Of a stretch of DNA of 64,000 nt, positions 16,706-25,642 are shown one piece after another. Made by a program: the position numbers and the translations under genes. The notes under the pieces are model-generated. The model saw nothing but the letters and a program-made list of their open reading frames with translations. It searched no databases and was not told the origin of the DNA. The DNA comes from Streptomyces sp. YS415 (GTDB lineage: Bacteria; Actinomycetota; Actinomycetes; Streptomycetales; Streptomycetaceae), in assembly GCF_023544665.1 (NCBI RefSeq), contig NZ_JAMJFL010000013.1, positions 124,001 to 188,000 on the forward strand, read 5' to 3'. The stretch's first letter is position 1, and each line of letters begins with the position of its first letter.

Positions 16706-17053
16706 ATGAAGTTGCCTACCCCTCTCGCGCCCGCTCCCCTCGTCAGTGCCGCCATCACCGCCCCAGCGTTCCCTGCGCCGCAGCGGGATCGCCGCCTGCA
16801 AAAGGGTGAGACGGTCACCGGCATCGACAAACAGGCCAACGCACCACCCGGCAGATGATGGACGCCAACCCGGAGGTCGCAGCCGCCACCTGCCAACGGG
16901 CGCGGTCCCGGACACACCACCTCCACCGGCGCCGCGTCCTCGGGAACCTACGGCTCCATCTACACCTGGTGGAACGGCCAGGCATCCGTCTCCTCCTCCT
17001 ACGCCCAGCCCATGTACGCCGTGCTCTTCAACGACACCGGCTGCACCCGCTAC
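16706..17053 (+). pseudogene. Decayed secreted-protein gene
   Basis: An ATG preceded by AGGGG opens a signal-peptide-like segment (MKLPTPLAPAPLVSAAITAP) and then QKGETVTGIDKQANAPPGR before an in-frame TGA at about 16856. Past the stop the same frame continues as plausible secreted protein (STGAASSGTYGSIYTWWNGQ, then YAVLFNDTGC). No family is recognised. The internal stop and missing middle mark it as a pseudogene. Confidence 0.5.
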
Positions 17054-17582
17054 ATGGGCATCCGTCTCACCGTCAGAAGCTGCAACCAGCGTGCCACCGT
17101 GACGTTGGCCGTAGCCGTCACCGCTTTGGCAGCAGCTACCGCCTGCACCGGCTGAACCACCGAGGTCAGCAGAACCCCGGTACCCGCGGTCGCCACCAGT
17201 ACGGCCTTCACAACTCTCCGCCTTCACCGTGAAGTTGGAAGCGGAGCACACACCGTCATTCTCTCCAGGAAGGCTCCACCCGCGTCCTGACCTCCAGGAA
17301 CGTCACCGTGGACGCCATCACTGGAGACGGCGGCGTGTTCACCACCGTCACCGCCCGCAACACCACCGACAACGTGCAGAACTACGGAGTCGAGGTCAGC
17401 AACGGCGACGGCCAAGGCTGGGTCGCCAACACCTATCGCCTCTATTGGTCCCCGCCCAAGGGACCAAAGCCGAGGCATTCACCGATGGCGGCACCCGCCT
17501 CGGACCCATGCCCGAACAGCCGCCGAAGATCTGCATCGACCGGCTGACCACCTACGAGAAACAGGAACACCAGCTCACGTGA
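17054..17582 (+). pseudogene. Decayed lipoprotein gene coupled to the giant secreted protein
   Basis: A lipoprotein-like start (RATVTLAVAVTALAAATACTG from the ATG at 17054, with lipobox ATAC) meets a TGA right after the lipobox. Further on, one frame encodes ITGDGGVFTTVTARNTTDN and GWVANTYRLYWSPP. A single-base shift near 17460 moves the continuation KAEAFTDGGTRLGPMPEQPP and KICIDRLTTYEKQEHQLT to the next frame. Its TGA overlaps the GTG of the next gene (GTGA, 17579-17582), so the intact ancestor was translationally coupled to it. The fold resembles a secreted immunoglobulin-like domain; function unknown. Confidence 0.5.
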
Positions 17583-20500
17583 AGCAAACCCGCAGAGGCT
17601 GGCGGATATCCGTCGTGGTCGCCACAGCGACCGCGCTGGCCATACCGCTCACCATGCCCGCAAAGGCCGACACACCCACCCCGCCCAAGGGTGCGGCCAA
17701 CGGCTGGAACACCACCAAGAAGACCACCCCGCGCCCGACCGCGATCCCAGCCAAGGACCGCATCAAGACGCTCGGCACCGGCTACAGCAAGTCCCAGGAC
17801 ACCGCGTTCACCACTTCTGGGGATGCGACCGGCTTCCACCTCCTCACCGCCGGCGAAGCGGACGGCTACGGGTGGAAGACCGCCGCGAGTCTGCGTGAGG
17901 ACGGCTTCGACGCCGACAGCTGGATCGGTAACGCCTGCCTCACCGAATCCGGAAGGTACGCGGCCGTCGCCTACGCACCGCGTACCTTCACCAACCGGCC
18001 CGAGCTGATGGTGCGCGGCGCGTTCGCCGCCATCGTCAACCTCAAGACCGGCGCGGTGAACAAGCTGCCCTTCAACGCCTCCCTCGCCTACTTCAGCCCC
18101 GGCTGCGGCAACGGCGACCAGGTCGTGTTCACGCAGCTCTCCCACGACGGCGACAAGAAGCAGAACACGCGCCTCATCACCGTCAACGCTGCCACCGGCA
18201 AGCCAACCACGTCGGCCGAGTTCCCCGGGCAGGTCACCTCAGCCGTTCCCACGAAGAACGGCATCGTCGCCGCCCACGGCAACAAGCTGGTACGCCTGAA
18301 CGGCAAGAAGGAGACGGTTCTCCTCACCACCAGGACCGTCCCGTTCCAGCTCACCGCCGACAAGGACGGCGGTGTCACCTTCATCGACCGTGACATCGAC
18401 CGCAAGGCCGGTGCCACGGTCAACGCCCGCGCCCGCCACCTCACGCCGGTACAAGCCCGTACGGGCAAGGCGAACGCAGCCGTGGTCGCCTCGGGCAAGC
18501 TCACCGACTGGGACCTGACCCGCACCTCCAACGGTCGCGTCTACATCACCGGTAAGGCGGCCAACAAGACTCAGCTGCCCACCCAGGTCGCCAACCCTGG
18601 TGGCATTGCCAAGGGTGCACGCCTGTCCAGCCACGGCCATGCCGCCGTGACAACCATGTGGGCCGACGGCAAAACCAGCCTCATCACCCCCGACAAGGCC
18701 AACCAGGCCCGGGCCGCACGGAACACGGTGAAGGTCCTCGCCACCGGCACGACCATCACCCTCGACGCAACGCCTCGCCTGAGTGAAAAGCTCACCCAGG
18801 CGGGCAGCGCCATGTCCCCGGCCATCGGAACCCCGAAGCCGACGAAGAAGAGCGCGGTGGGCACGACGGACGAGGGTGGCATGTCCACTCAGACCGTGCG
18901 CACCCAAGCCCTCGCCGCATCCCCCACGGGGCCGTCCGAGGGCACAGATGAGCGCTACTGCGCCGTCACGCGGAACGACTCCAAGAAGGCCGCGTTCCAG
19001 CCCACCCCCCGCCAGGTGGAATGGGCCGTGGACCAGGCCGTTGTAGGCAAGCTCGACTTCTACCGGAACTCGGACTGGAAGAACACCGGCACAGGCGGCT
19101 ACCAGCCGCAGGGCCTCTTCCCGCCGCTGCTCCTAGCGGGTGACCCCAACGGCACCCTCGACACCGAGGACGCCACCAACGACAAGTGGCACGTTCCCGC
19201 ACAGGTCATGCTCGGCATCACCGCGCAGGAATCCAACATGTGGCAGGCCACCCGCTTCGCTGTCCCCGGCGTCACCGCCAACAGCCTCATCGGCAACTAC
19301 TACGGCGTTCAATACACCGCCGAAGGCACCCAGGCCGATCCGTGGCGCATCAACTGGTCGGAGGCCGACTGCGGCTACGGCATCACCCAGGTGACCGACG
19401 GCATGCGCCTTGCGGGTAAGACGAAGCCGGGTGAGACCGCCCTGTCGACCCTCACCCAGGAAGCCGCCGCCCTCGACTACACCGCGAACATCGCCTACGG
19501 CGTGCGCATCCTCTCCGACAAGTGGAACCAGGTCCACCGCATGGGGATGAAGGTCAACGACGGCCACCCCAAGTGGATCGAGAACTGGTTCTACGCCCTG
19601 TGGGCGTACAACTCCGGTTTCTACGAGAGCGCCGACAGCGCAGGCCACAGGGGCCTCGGCTGGACGAACAACCCGGCCAACCCGCTGTGGAAGGCCAACC
19701 GAGTCATGTTCCTCCAGCACGACACCAACAGTGCGCTGGACGACTACTCGGATGCCGCCCACCCCCAGGACTGGCCGTATGAGGAAAAGGTCATCGGCTG
19801 GGCCGCACGACCCATCTCCGCGATGTTCGCCCCCGGCGACTTCCAGGCCGGATACCGGGCCTCATGGTGGAACTCCAACCTCGACCGCGCCCAGGCCAAG
19901 CCGCCGGTCGACCTGTTCTGCAACGCCTCCAACGACTGCGTCCCGTCCAAGATCGGCGACAACGACTCCAACGACCCCGGCCTCGGCGCCTGCCAGCTCG
20001 ATGCCGGCGACTCGGACACCAACGACCACTGGCTGCACTGCTGGTGGGATTCGGACGCCACATGGAAGAACTGCAACACCGGCGCCCAGTGCGGTAACGG
20101 CGTCCACCGCTTCAACACCACCTACGGGGAACAAGCGGACGCCGCCTCCTACCCGCCGAACTGCACCAGCACCCTGCCGACGAACGCCCTGATCGTGGAC
20201 GACCTCCCGAACGGGCTCACCCCAGCAGGGTCCGATACCAGAGGGTGCGGGCCGGTGAAGTCAGCCGGAACGTTCAACCTCACCTATCAGCCATCGAATA
20301 TCATCGACGCCGAAACCGGGCAGACCGTCACCACCTACCCGGGCAAGATGGACACCCACCAGATCGGCGCCGGATGGGGCAACCACTTCTGGTTCACCCA
20401 CACCCGCTCGCCTGAGTCGTTCCCGGCGCCCGGTGACCGGATGAAGGTCACCGGCACCTGGAAGCTGAACGCCCCACTGACCAACTCCACCCGCCAGGCG

Positions 20501-22024
20501 AAGATCTTCGCCCACATCCCCGACCACGGAGCACAGACCTCCAACGCCGTCTACCGAATCCAGACCCCCGAAGGCGAAATGGAGGCACCCACATCCCAGA
20601 AGGCCAACCAGGCCAACAAGTGGGTAAGCCTCGGCGCCTACTACTTCGGAGACCAGATCCCCGAAGTGAACCTCGACAACTTCAACGGCGGTGACGGTGC
20701 CGCCGACATCGCCTACGACGCCATCGCCTTCGTGCCGGGCACCTACAACGGCCTGAACCTGGGCTCCTTCCCCAGCCCGAACCCCAACGCCGCAGAGCCC
20801 GCCCCGGTGGAGCCCGCAGCCCACATCGACGGCCGCTTCTTCTCACTCGGAGCCACCAGCGCCCTGAGCGCCCCCACCGAGTCCAGCAAGTCCGCCATGA
20901 CCGCGCAGACAGCTTCCGCCTCCTCCGTGGGCGGCATGTCCTGCTCGTCCATGACCCTGTCGATGGACTTCGACCGCACCGAAGCGTGCATCATCGACGA
21001 GATCTACATCAACCAGGCAGCGGACAGTAACAGCCCGGCCAAATCGGCCAAGTTCCGCTACATCCACGAAATCCACACCAACAACCGCACCAAAACCATC
21101 ACGCAGGAGATGTACATCAGCCTGCAGAGCCTCACCGGCGCCACCCGGACATCGTTCGACGTCACCTCCCTGTGCCGGGGCAACTGCACCATGGCGCCGA
21201 AGAACACCAACGGCTCCAGCGGGTCCTTCACTGTGGGCGACGGCCACGTCTACCACATCACCCAGACCATGACGTGGAACGGCACCGGCAGGGACGTCAT
21301 CCTCCCGCACTGGAGCTACGAAGGAACCCTCGACGGCGTGCGCACCAAGTCCACGCCCACCGCCGAGAAGGACAACCTCACCATCCGCTGCGACACCGTG
21401 GTCACCACCGCCGGCGGATGCGTCTTCTCCTGGTACAAGCCCACCTACGTCATGAACTCCAAGAAGTTCCCGGGCGCCGCCGCCCACATCGCCCTGATGT
21501 GGAAGAAGACCAACGTCGACTGGGGCAACAGCAATGGTGGCAAGCCCCTGACGTACCTGGCGCAGAAGCTGAGCCCGACCAGCACCTCGGGCGAAACCCA
21601 GGCGGACGAGAACCGCAGGTTCATCTGCGGCCGCAAGTGGCGCAAGTTCTCGGGTACCGGTGACTTCAGTGACCTATGGACCATCGAGGCCCAAGCACCG
21701 CGCACAGACGGAATCAGTTGTGACGAGTTCGCCTTCGCCAACGCAAAGGAGAGCGCCGGAAACCCCTCCGGACCCAACCCCGTCACCTACAGCGGCGCCG
21801 AATGCGTCCAGACGTACATCAAGCGCAACACGGATGGAACGTCCTCCATCCATCTCCGTCCGGACTACCCGGACCCCACGTGGAACGAGCCCTGCGGCCG
21901 GTCCTCCATGTCGACGTGGCAGAACACACAGTCGATGCAGCCGTTCGGCGGGTTCATCTCCAACCAGCGTCTCCTGGAAGACGACCAGTACTGGGTTGAC
22001 CTCGACGGGTTCACCCTTCCGTAG
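17579..22024 (+). CDS. Giant secreted effector: lytic-transglycosylase-like, golvesin-C-like and NucA/NucB-like domains
   Basis: A 1481-residue protein starting at GTG. The signal peptide ends near residue 30 (MPAKA). Residues about 50-400 look like a beta-propeller-type region. Residues about 530-720 match a transglycosylase/lysozyme-like fold: ITAQESNMWQ with catalytic-type Glu551, GYGITQV (Gln604) and WAYNSGF (Asn678). Residues about 895-1058 resemble the golvesin C-terminal-like domain (AKIFAHIPDHGAQTSNAVY, WVSLGAYYFGD, AIAFVPG). Residues about 1345-1475 resemble a NucA/NucB DNase (ISCDEFAFANAKE, near the end NQRLLEDDQYWVD). Many Cys pairs suggest disulfides. I infer a secreted wall-cutting, DNA-degrading toxin-like protein; a convergent SUKH gene supports this. 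The nuclease assignment rests on recalled motifs. Confidence 0.75.
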   Translation: MKQTRRGWRISVVVATATALAIPLTMPAKADTPTPPKGAANGWNTTKKTTPRPTAIPAKDRIKTLGTGYSKSQDTAFTTSGDATGFHLLTAGEADGYGWKTAASLREDGFDADSWIGNACLTESGRYAAVAYAPRTFTNRPELMVRGAFAAIVNLKTGAVNKLPFNASLAYFSPGCGNGDQVVFTQLSHDGDKKQNTRLITVNAATGKPTTSAEFPGQVTSAVPTKNGIVAAHGNKLVRLNGKKETVLLTTRTVPFQLTADKDGGVTFIDRDIDRKAGATVNARARHLTPVQARTGKANAAVVASGKLTDWDLTRTSNGRVYITGKAANKTQLPTQVANPGGIAKGARLSSHGHAAVTTMWADGKTSLITPDKANQARAARNTVKVLATGTTITLDATPRLSEKLTQAGSAMSPAIGTPKPTKKSAVGTTDEGGMSTQTVRTQALAASPTGPSEGTDERYCAVTRNDSKKAAFQPTPRQVEWAVDQAVVGKLDFYRNSDWKNTGTGGYQPQGLFPPLLLAGDPNGTLDTEDATNDKWHVPAQVMLGITAQESNMWQATRFAVPGVTANSLIGNYYGVQYTAEGTQADPWRINWSEADCGYGITQVTDGMRLAGKTKPGETALSTLTQEAAALDYTANIAYGVRILSDKWNQVHRMGMKVNDGHPKWIENWFYALWAYNSGFYESADSAGHRGLGWTNNPANPLWKANRVMFLQHDTNSALDDYSDAAHPQDWPYEEKVIGWAARPISAMFAPGDFQAGYRASWWNSNLDRAQAKPPVDLFCNASNDCVPSKIGDNDSNDPGLGACQLDAGDSDTNDHWLHCWWDSDATWKNCNTGAQCGNGVHRFNTTYGEQADAASYPPNCTSTLPTNALIVDDLPNGLTPAGSDTRGCGPVKSAGTFNLTYQPSNIIDAETGQTVTTYPGKMDTHQIGAGWGNHFWFTHTRSPESFPAPGDRMKVTGTWKLNAPLTNSTRQAKIFAHIPDHGAQTSNAVYRIQTPEGEMEAPTSQKANQANKWVSLGAYYFGDQIPEVNLDNFNGGDGAADIAYDAIAFVPGTYNGLNLGSFPSPNPNAAEPAPVEPAAHIDGRFFSLGATSALSAPTESSKSAMTAQTASASSVGGMSCSSMTLSMDFDRTEACIIDEIYINQAADSNSPAKSAKFRYIHEIHTNNRTKTITQEMYISLQSLTGATRTSFDVTSLCRGNCTMAPKNTNGSSGSFTVGDGHVYHITQTMTWNGTGRDVILPHWSYEGTLDGVRTKSTPTAEKDNLTIRCDTVVTTAGGCVFSWYKPTYVMNSKKFPGAAAHIALMWKKTNVDWGNSNGGKPLTYLAQKLSPTSTSGETQADENRRFICGRKWRKFSGTGDFSDLWTIEAQAPRTDGISCDEFAFANAKESAGNPSGPNPVTYSGAECVQTYIKRNTDGTSSIHLRPDYPDPTWNEPCGRSSMSTWQNTQSMQPFGGFISNQRLLEDDQYWVDLDGFTLP

Positions 22025-22041
22025 GTAGGCAACTGAACAAA

Positions 22042-22077
22042 CACGAACCCCCCACGGGAAGCCGTGGGGGGTTCGTG
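22042..22077. terminator. Perfect hairpin between convergent effector and SUKH genes
   Basis: CACGAACCCCCCACGG (22042-22057) and CCGTGGGGGGTTCGTG (22062-22077) form a perfect 16-bp stem with a GAAG loop. It starts 18 bases after the effector stop and ends 5 bases before the stop of the opposing SUKH gene, so it can terminate both transcripts. Confidence 0.92.
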
Positions 22078-22081
22078 CTTG

Positions 22082-22741
22082 TCAGTCCCATTCGATGACG
22101 CCGTCCGTGATGCATCCCGGAGGGTCATCAGCCGTACGCGCACTGAGCGGCTTGATCTCGTAGTGCTCGCCCTCCGGGACAAGTCTCCTCATGAGCTGGA
22201 GCTGATGATCGAAGAAAGCGGGCAGGTCGGGGAAGGCGTGCTCGCGGACCTCGCCGTAGTCGCTCCACGTGCCGACGGCGGCGGTGCGGGAGTCGATGAA
22301 CAGGCCGCTGAGCCAGTCCGCGTCGACGGCGAAGGGAATCCACCCGGGCTGCCAGTAGTCGTCGTTGCCGCCTTCGGTGCCGCGCTGCCTCTGGTAGGCG
22401 TACACCTCGGGGATGAGCGTGGTGGAGAGCAGGTGCCGGTCGCTGTGCAGGAAGAGACCTTCAGTGGCTGCCCCGGCACGGGTTTCGCGTGGCGGGCCGG
22501 GGTTTACGCCGTTGGTGAGGCCAAGGAGAGTGGCGAGGGCCGGGGGGAAAGCGCGGCCGATGGCTTGCTCAGCGATGGCAATGTCGTTGGGGTGGGCGCC
22601 TGGGGCGAGTGCGCCCGCATTGTTGGGGGCGTTTTCTGTGAGCCAGGTGATCAACTGGCTCCACACCTGGTGCACTTGCTGGGCATCGTTGAGGTTCACA
22701 GGCGTGAAGTATGCCGCACACCCCTCCTGAACGCTTCTCAT
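22082..22741 (-). CDS. SMI1/KNR4 (SUKH) family protein, probable immunity protein
   Basis: A 219-residue cytoplasmic protein with the SUKH pattern. WSQLITWLTENAP and DIAIAEQAIGRAFPPALATL form the opening helices; then GLTNGVNPG, LIPEVYAYQR, WIPFAVDADWLSGLFIDSRT and VGTWSDYGEVREHAF, and DLPAFFDHQLQLMRRL at the end. SUKH proteins are a major immunity class for polymorphic and nuclease toxins, and this one lies tail to tail with a gene whose C-terminus looks like a nuclease. That pairing is inference, since SUKH proteins also occur alone. The ATG at 22741 has only a weak site; a strong AGGAGGGG lies inside, so a GTG at 22699 is an alternative. Confidence 0.85.
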   Translation of the reverse strand: MRSVQEGCAAYFTPVNLNDAQQVHQVWSQLITWLTENAPNNAGALAPGAHPNDIAIAEQAIGRAFPPALATLLGLTNGVNPGPPRETRAGAATEGLFLHSDRHLLSTTLIPEVYAYQRQRGTEGGNDDYWQPGWIPFAVDADWLSGLFIDSRTAAVGTWSDYGEVREHAFPDLPAFFDHQLQLMRRLVPEGEHYEIKPLSARTADDPPGCITDGVIEWD

Positions 22742-22959
22742 CCTGTGGTTCGCGGGTGATGACGGCCGGTGGTCGGGGCCGTGACGCGGCAGGGCTCCTG
22801 GTCGTCTCGGCTGGTGATCTGAACCGTTCCGACTTCTCTGCCTGTGTCTTGTTGGCCGGTGATCAATCGGCTCAACGTCGTGAACAAAGCCAGTATCGAG
22901 GGGAGTTACAAGAGGGAGTCACTCACGGCTACGCCGCCTGCCGCAGTATGGGCACCGTA

Positions 22960-23091
22960 CGGGCCATGCTCTTTGGTGCCGAGGAAGCGTTCGAGCACCT
23001 CGTCGACTGCCTGCCGAACTCCCATCAGGTCGCGCGCCTCGGGGAGCACGGCAGCAGGTCGGGGAACGGTAGGGCGGAGCGTGGAAGTCAT
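22960..23091 (-). pseudogene. Fragment of a polyprenyl synthetase N-terminus
   Basis: About 44 codons from an ATG read TSTLRPTVPRPAAVLPEARD, then GVRQAVDEVLERFL and GTKE. The second part is the typical N-terminal segment of streptomycete polyprenyl (geranylgeranyl-type) diphosphate synthases (xAVDxxLxxFL). No DDxxD or later motif follows; the frame runs into unrelated sequence and stops. It is a truncated relic. The flanking 22742-22959 and 23092-23250 contain no recognisable gene. Confidence 0.4.
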
Positions 23092-23251
23092 GGACCGTGT
23101 AGGCGCCATCGAGCCTGACGGCGTGCGGCCAGTTCCTGTCATGCCCCACTAACGACCCTCGGTCACAGATGTTCCGTCGGCCTGCCCGAAGTCTCACGCC
23201 CCCCGAGTTCCTTACGGTCCTCAAGGCGCTGCGACAGGGCAGCAGCGCGTG

Positions 23252-24355
23252 TCAGCGGACCAGGGCGGTGCTGTCCCGGATGAACCGCTGCGCGACGGCC
23301 CGTTTGCCAGGTTCCAGCTCTCGCTCCACCCCTTCTGCGGCGCTGCGGTCGAGCGTCACCATGGCCGGATACTGCGGGGCCGCGCTGAGCATGCCGATCC
23401 GCCCCTGCGGGACATCGGGCGGGAACGTATCGCCAGAGACCTCTCCGGCGTAGGCGGCGAGCTTTTGCCACAGCCCTTCAGCCGCATGCGGGCGGTCGAA
23501 GGTCCGCGCCTCGACGGCCAACCGGCGCAACTCGGCGCCCATCACACCCGACAGGCCACGGCACTGCAGTGCCTGTACGGCTGCCTCCGTGGACGCCACC
23601 TGGGCGGCAAGCCTGTCCGAGCGGTACTCGACCTCCTCGGCCACGGACGCCGCAAGGCCTTGGACCAGGCGGGCCATCTGCTTGTGCGGCCAGGTGGCGA
23701 GCCATATAGCCCAGCCCGACAGGGCGCTGTCCACCCGGAAGCGAGCAGCGGCATGAGCCATTTCGTCCGCACGCCGGCTCACGGGAGATGCGGCCAATGC
23801 CTGTTCTCGCATGGTGGCCGCCGACGATTCGGACGGCGCAGCGGCGCTGTGCAGGAGGGGAAGCACGGTGCGCACCATCATGTGGTGCCTTACGTCACCG
23901 GTGGCGAAATGCCCAAGTTCATGAGCCAGGCAGGCAATGCGCTGCTGCGGCGTGAGCAACTCCCACAGGGCGAGGCCGATTTCGAGGCGTCTCCCGCGCA
24001 TGCCGAATGGCACGGCGCGGATCTCAAAGCGGTGGGTGCACTGGATGACATCGACGGTGCGAGTGCCCAGCACGTGTGCGACTTCGTCGACCAGCGCGAA
24101 CAACTGGGGTGCATCGGCTCGCCGTAGGGGCCGCTCACCGTCCACCGTGCTGCGGCGGGGCCGCAGTTGTACGGCCAGGCAGATCAGGAGCAGCCCGAGG
24201 ACGGGCTGGATGATCGTTGCCCACCCGAAGATGATCAACAGCGTGCCACCCACGACCAGTGCACCGGTCAGCAGATGCATTAGTGCCGAAACCGCCACGG
24301 CCATTGCGGCCTTCACCCGATGGCCACGGGCGGGAGGCACGCCGTGGTTGATCAC
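23252..24355 (-). CDS. M48-family membrane metallopeptidase
   Basis: About 367 residues. Two or more hydrophobic helices near the N-terminus (about 18-65; LVVGGTLLIIFGWATIIQPV) are followed by the Zn-peptidase motif LAHELGHFATGD (HELGH about residues 145-149). The third ligand region EEVEYRSDRLAAQVAS lies about 120 residues later, as in HtpX/Ste24-type M48 enzymes that degrade membrane proteins. The start is uncertain: the GTG at 24355 has AAGG upstream at long spacing and a GTG at 24394 is an alternative; the frame is open to 24520 but that part looks non-coding. It is a single-gene unit. Confidence 0.85.
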   Translation of the reverse strand: MINHGVPPARGHRVKAAMAVAVSALMHLLTGALVVGGTLLIIFGWATIIQPVLGLLLICLAVQLRPRRSTVDGERPLRRADAPQLFALVDEVAHVLGTRTVDVIQCTHRFEIRAVPFGMRGRRLEIGLALWELLTPQQRIACLAHELGHFATGDVRHHMMVRTVLPLLHSAAAPSESSAATMREQALAASPVSRRADEMAHAAARFRVDSALSGWAIWLATWPHKQMARLVQGLAASVAEEVEYRSDRLAAQVASTEAAVQALQCRGLSGVMGAELRRLAVEARTFDRPHAAEGLWQKLAAYAGEVSGDTFPPDVPQGRIGMLSAAPQYPAMVTLDRSAAEGVERELEPGKRAVAQRFIRDSTALVR

Positions 24356-24753
24356 TCGCTGACCGGCCGTCCCACCTTCTCTGACTAGGCGCACCTGCCC
24401 TGACCCCCGTTCCCCGATGCCGCACCCACGTGCGGTCCACCGATCTTGGCAGGACGCGTCGACGGACACATTGCCCGAGACCGGCAATATTGCAGCCGAG
24501 TTCATGCCTGCCCCTGGCACCCGGACGCCCCGGCTTGAGCCGCTGCGCCGCCGTCACCGGCCTGCTCTCCCCGCCCCCGCACGCCCCCCTCGCCAGGCCG
24601 ATCGCCGACGCCCTCGACTACCCGGACCTCGCACAGCAGGCGCGCGAGGGCCTGATCCGGCCGTTCGTCGAGGACTTCGAGTGCACATGCGGCATGCCAC
24701 AGCGCCGGCTCCACCCGGTGTCGGGCTCATCAGACGTATGGCAAGATCACCGG

Positions 24754-25167
24754 ATGCTACGACTCACCGACTTCATCATCGACTGCCCGGACGCGATGAA
24801 GCTGGCGGCCTTCTATTCCGAGGTGACAGGGCTCCCGGTCAAGGACGGCAGCAATGAGCACTGGGCCGGGATCCAGCTCGGCGACATCGAGTTGGCCTTC
24901 ACCCCGGTAGAGGACTACCGCCCCCCGCAGTGGCCCGGCAGCGAGCACCCCAAGCAGTTCCACCTCGACTTCGAAGTCGACGACATCGAAGCCGAACAGC
25001 GCCGCGTCCTGGCCCTCGGCGCGACCCTGCACCGGGACATCACCGACCCCGACGGCTACGGCTTCCGCGTCTACACCGACCCCACCGGCCACCCCTTCTG
25101 CCTCTGCCGCAACAAGGGTGTCACCTGGACCGAACAGGGCCCCGTGTGGCCCCAGCGCGACCAGTAG
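24754..25167 (+). CDS. VOC-family (glyoxalase/bleomycin-resistance-like) protein
   Basis: A 137-residue protein with two vicinal-oxygen-chelate half-domains: LTDFIIDCPDAMKLAAFYSE and VTGLPV at the start, QFHLDFEVDDIEAEQRRVLA in the middle, GYGFRVYTDPTGHPFCLC near the end. The TDPTGHPFCL ending is the common streptomycete glyoxalase-like type, of mostly unknown substrate. The ATG at 24754 lies where homology begins. The open frame continues upstream (24550-24750; ALDYPDLAQQAREGLIRPFV, CTCG), which may be a relic of another small gene fused in frame. No ribosome site is strong. Confidence 0.85.
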   Translation: MLRLTDFIIDCPDAMKLAAFYSEVTGLPVKDGSNEHWAGIQLGDIELAFTPVEDYRPPQWPGSEHPKQFHLDFEVDDIEAEQRRVLALGATLHRDITDPDGYGFRVYTDPTGHPFCLCRNKGVTWTEQGPVWPQRDQ

Positions 25168-25430
25168 GGCCAGGCATCGAAGCAGGCGCCGCCCCGTCAA
25201 CGGCAGTGACGCGGGCGGCGGCCAGTCGACGGAGGGCGAGCCGGCCGAACCGACAGGCCGCCGCATGATGGCGTAACGGTCTGCCTGTCGCCGTCAGCGG
25301 CGCCAAGTTCGCCGACTTCTCGACCGGCTGACCCACCCGCCTGCCAGGGGGTGGGGAACGCGGCATGCGGCCCTGCACCGTCGAGCCAATTCACCTGCCC
25401 GCGTCCCCCCTCAACTGCGGGCGGGAGAGG

Positions 25431-25598
25431 TCAGGGGCGGTAGATCATTTCCAGGAGGCCGGCGGTGATGAGCATCCATGCACCAATGCCCATGAGCCAC
25501 CACCAGTCCATAAGGGCCCCTGTCGTGACGAGGACGACGGCTCCGATCATCAGGCTGATGATGGTGAACCGCATTCCGTATTCCCCAACAGCTCGCAT
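25431..25598 (-). CDS. Small two-helix membrane protein
   Basis: A 55-residue protein with a short N-terminus (MRAVGEYGMRF) and two hydrophobic helices (TIISLMIGAVVLVTTGALM and LMGIGAWMLITAGLLEMIY) separated by DWWW. It follows the permease gene by 44 bp on the same strand and may be cotranscribed. An internal ATG eight codons in is an alternative start. Function unknown. Confidence 0.6.
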   Translation of the reverse strand: MRAVGEYGMRFTIISLMIGAVVLVTTGALMDWWWLMGIGAWMLITAGLLEMIYRP

Positions 25599-25642
25599 GT
25601 TCCGTCGTCCTGTCAGCGGCCCACGCTGTGGTGGACTGCGGG

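Noticed and set aside
17308..17582. Programmed frameshift joining the two frames near 17460
   Set aside because: No slippery heptamer or following pseudoknot is evident, and nearby sequence shows other decay.
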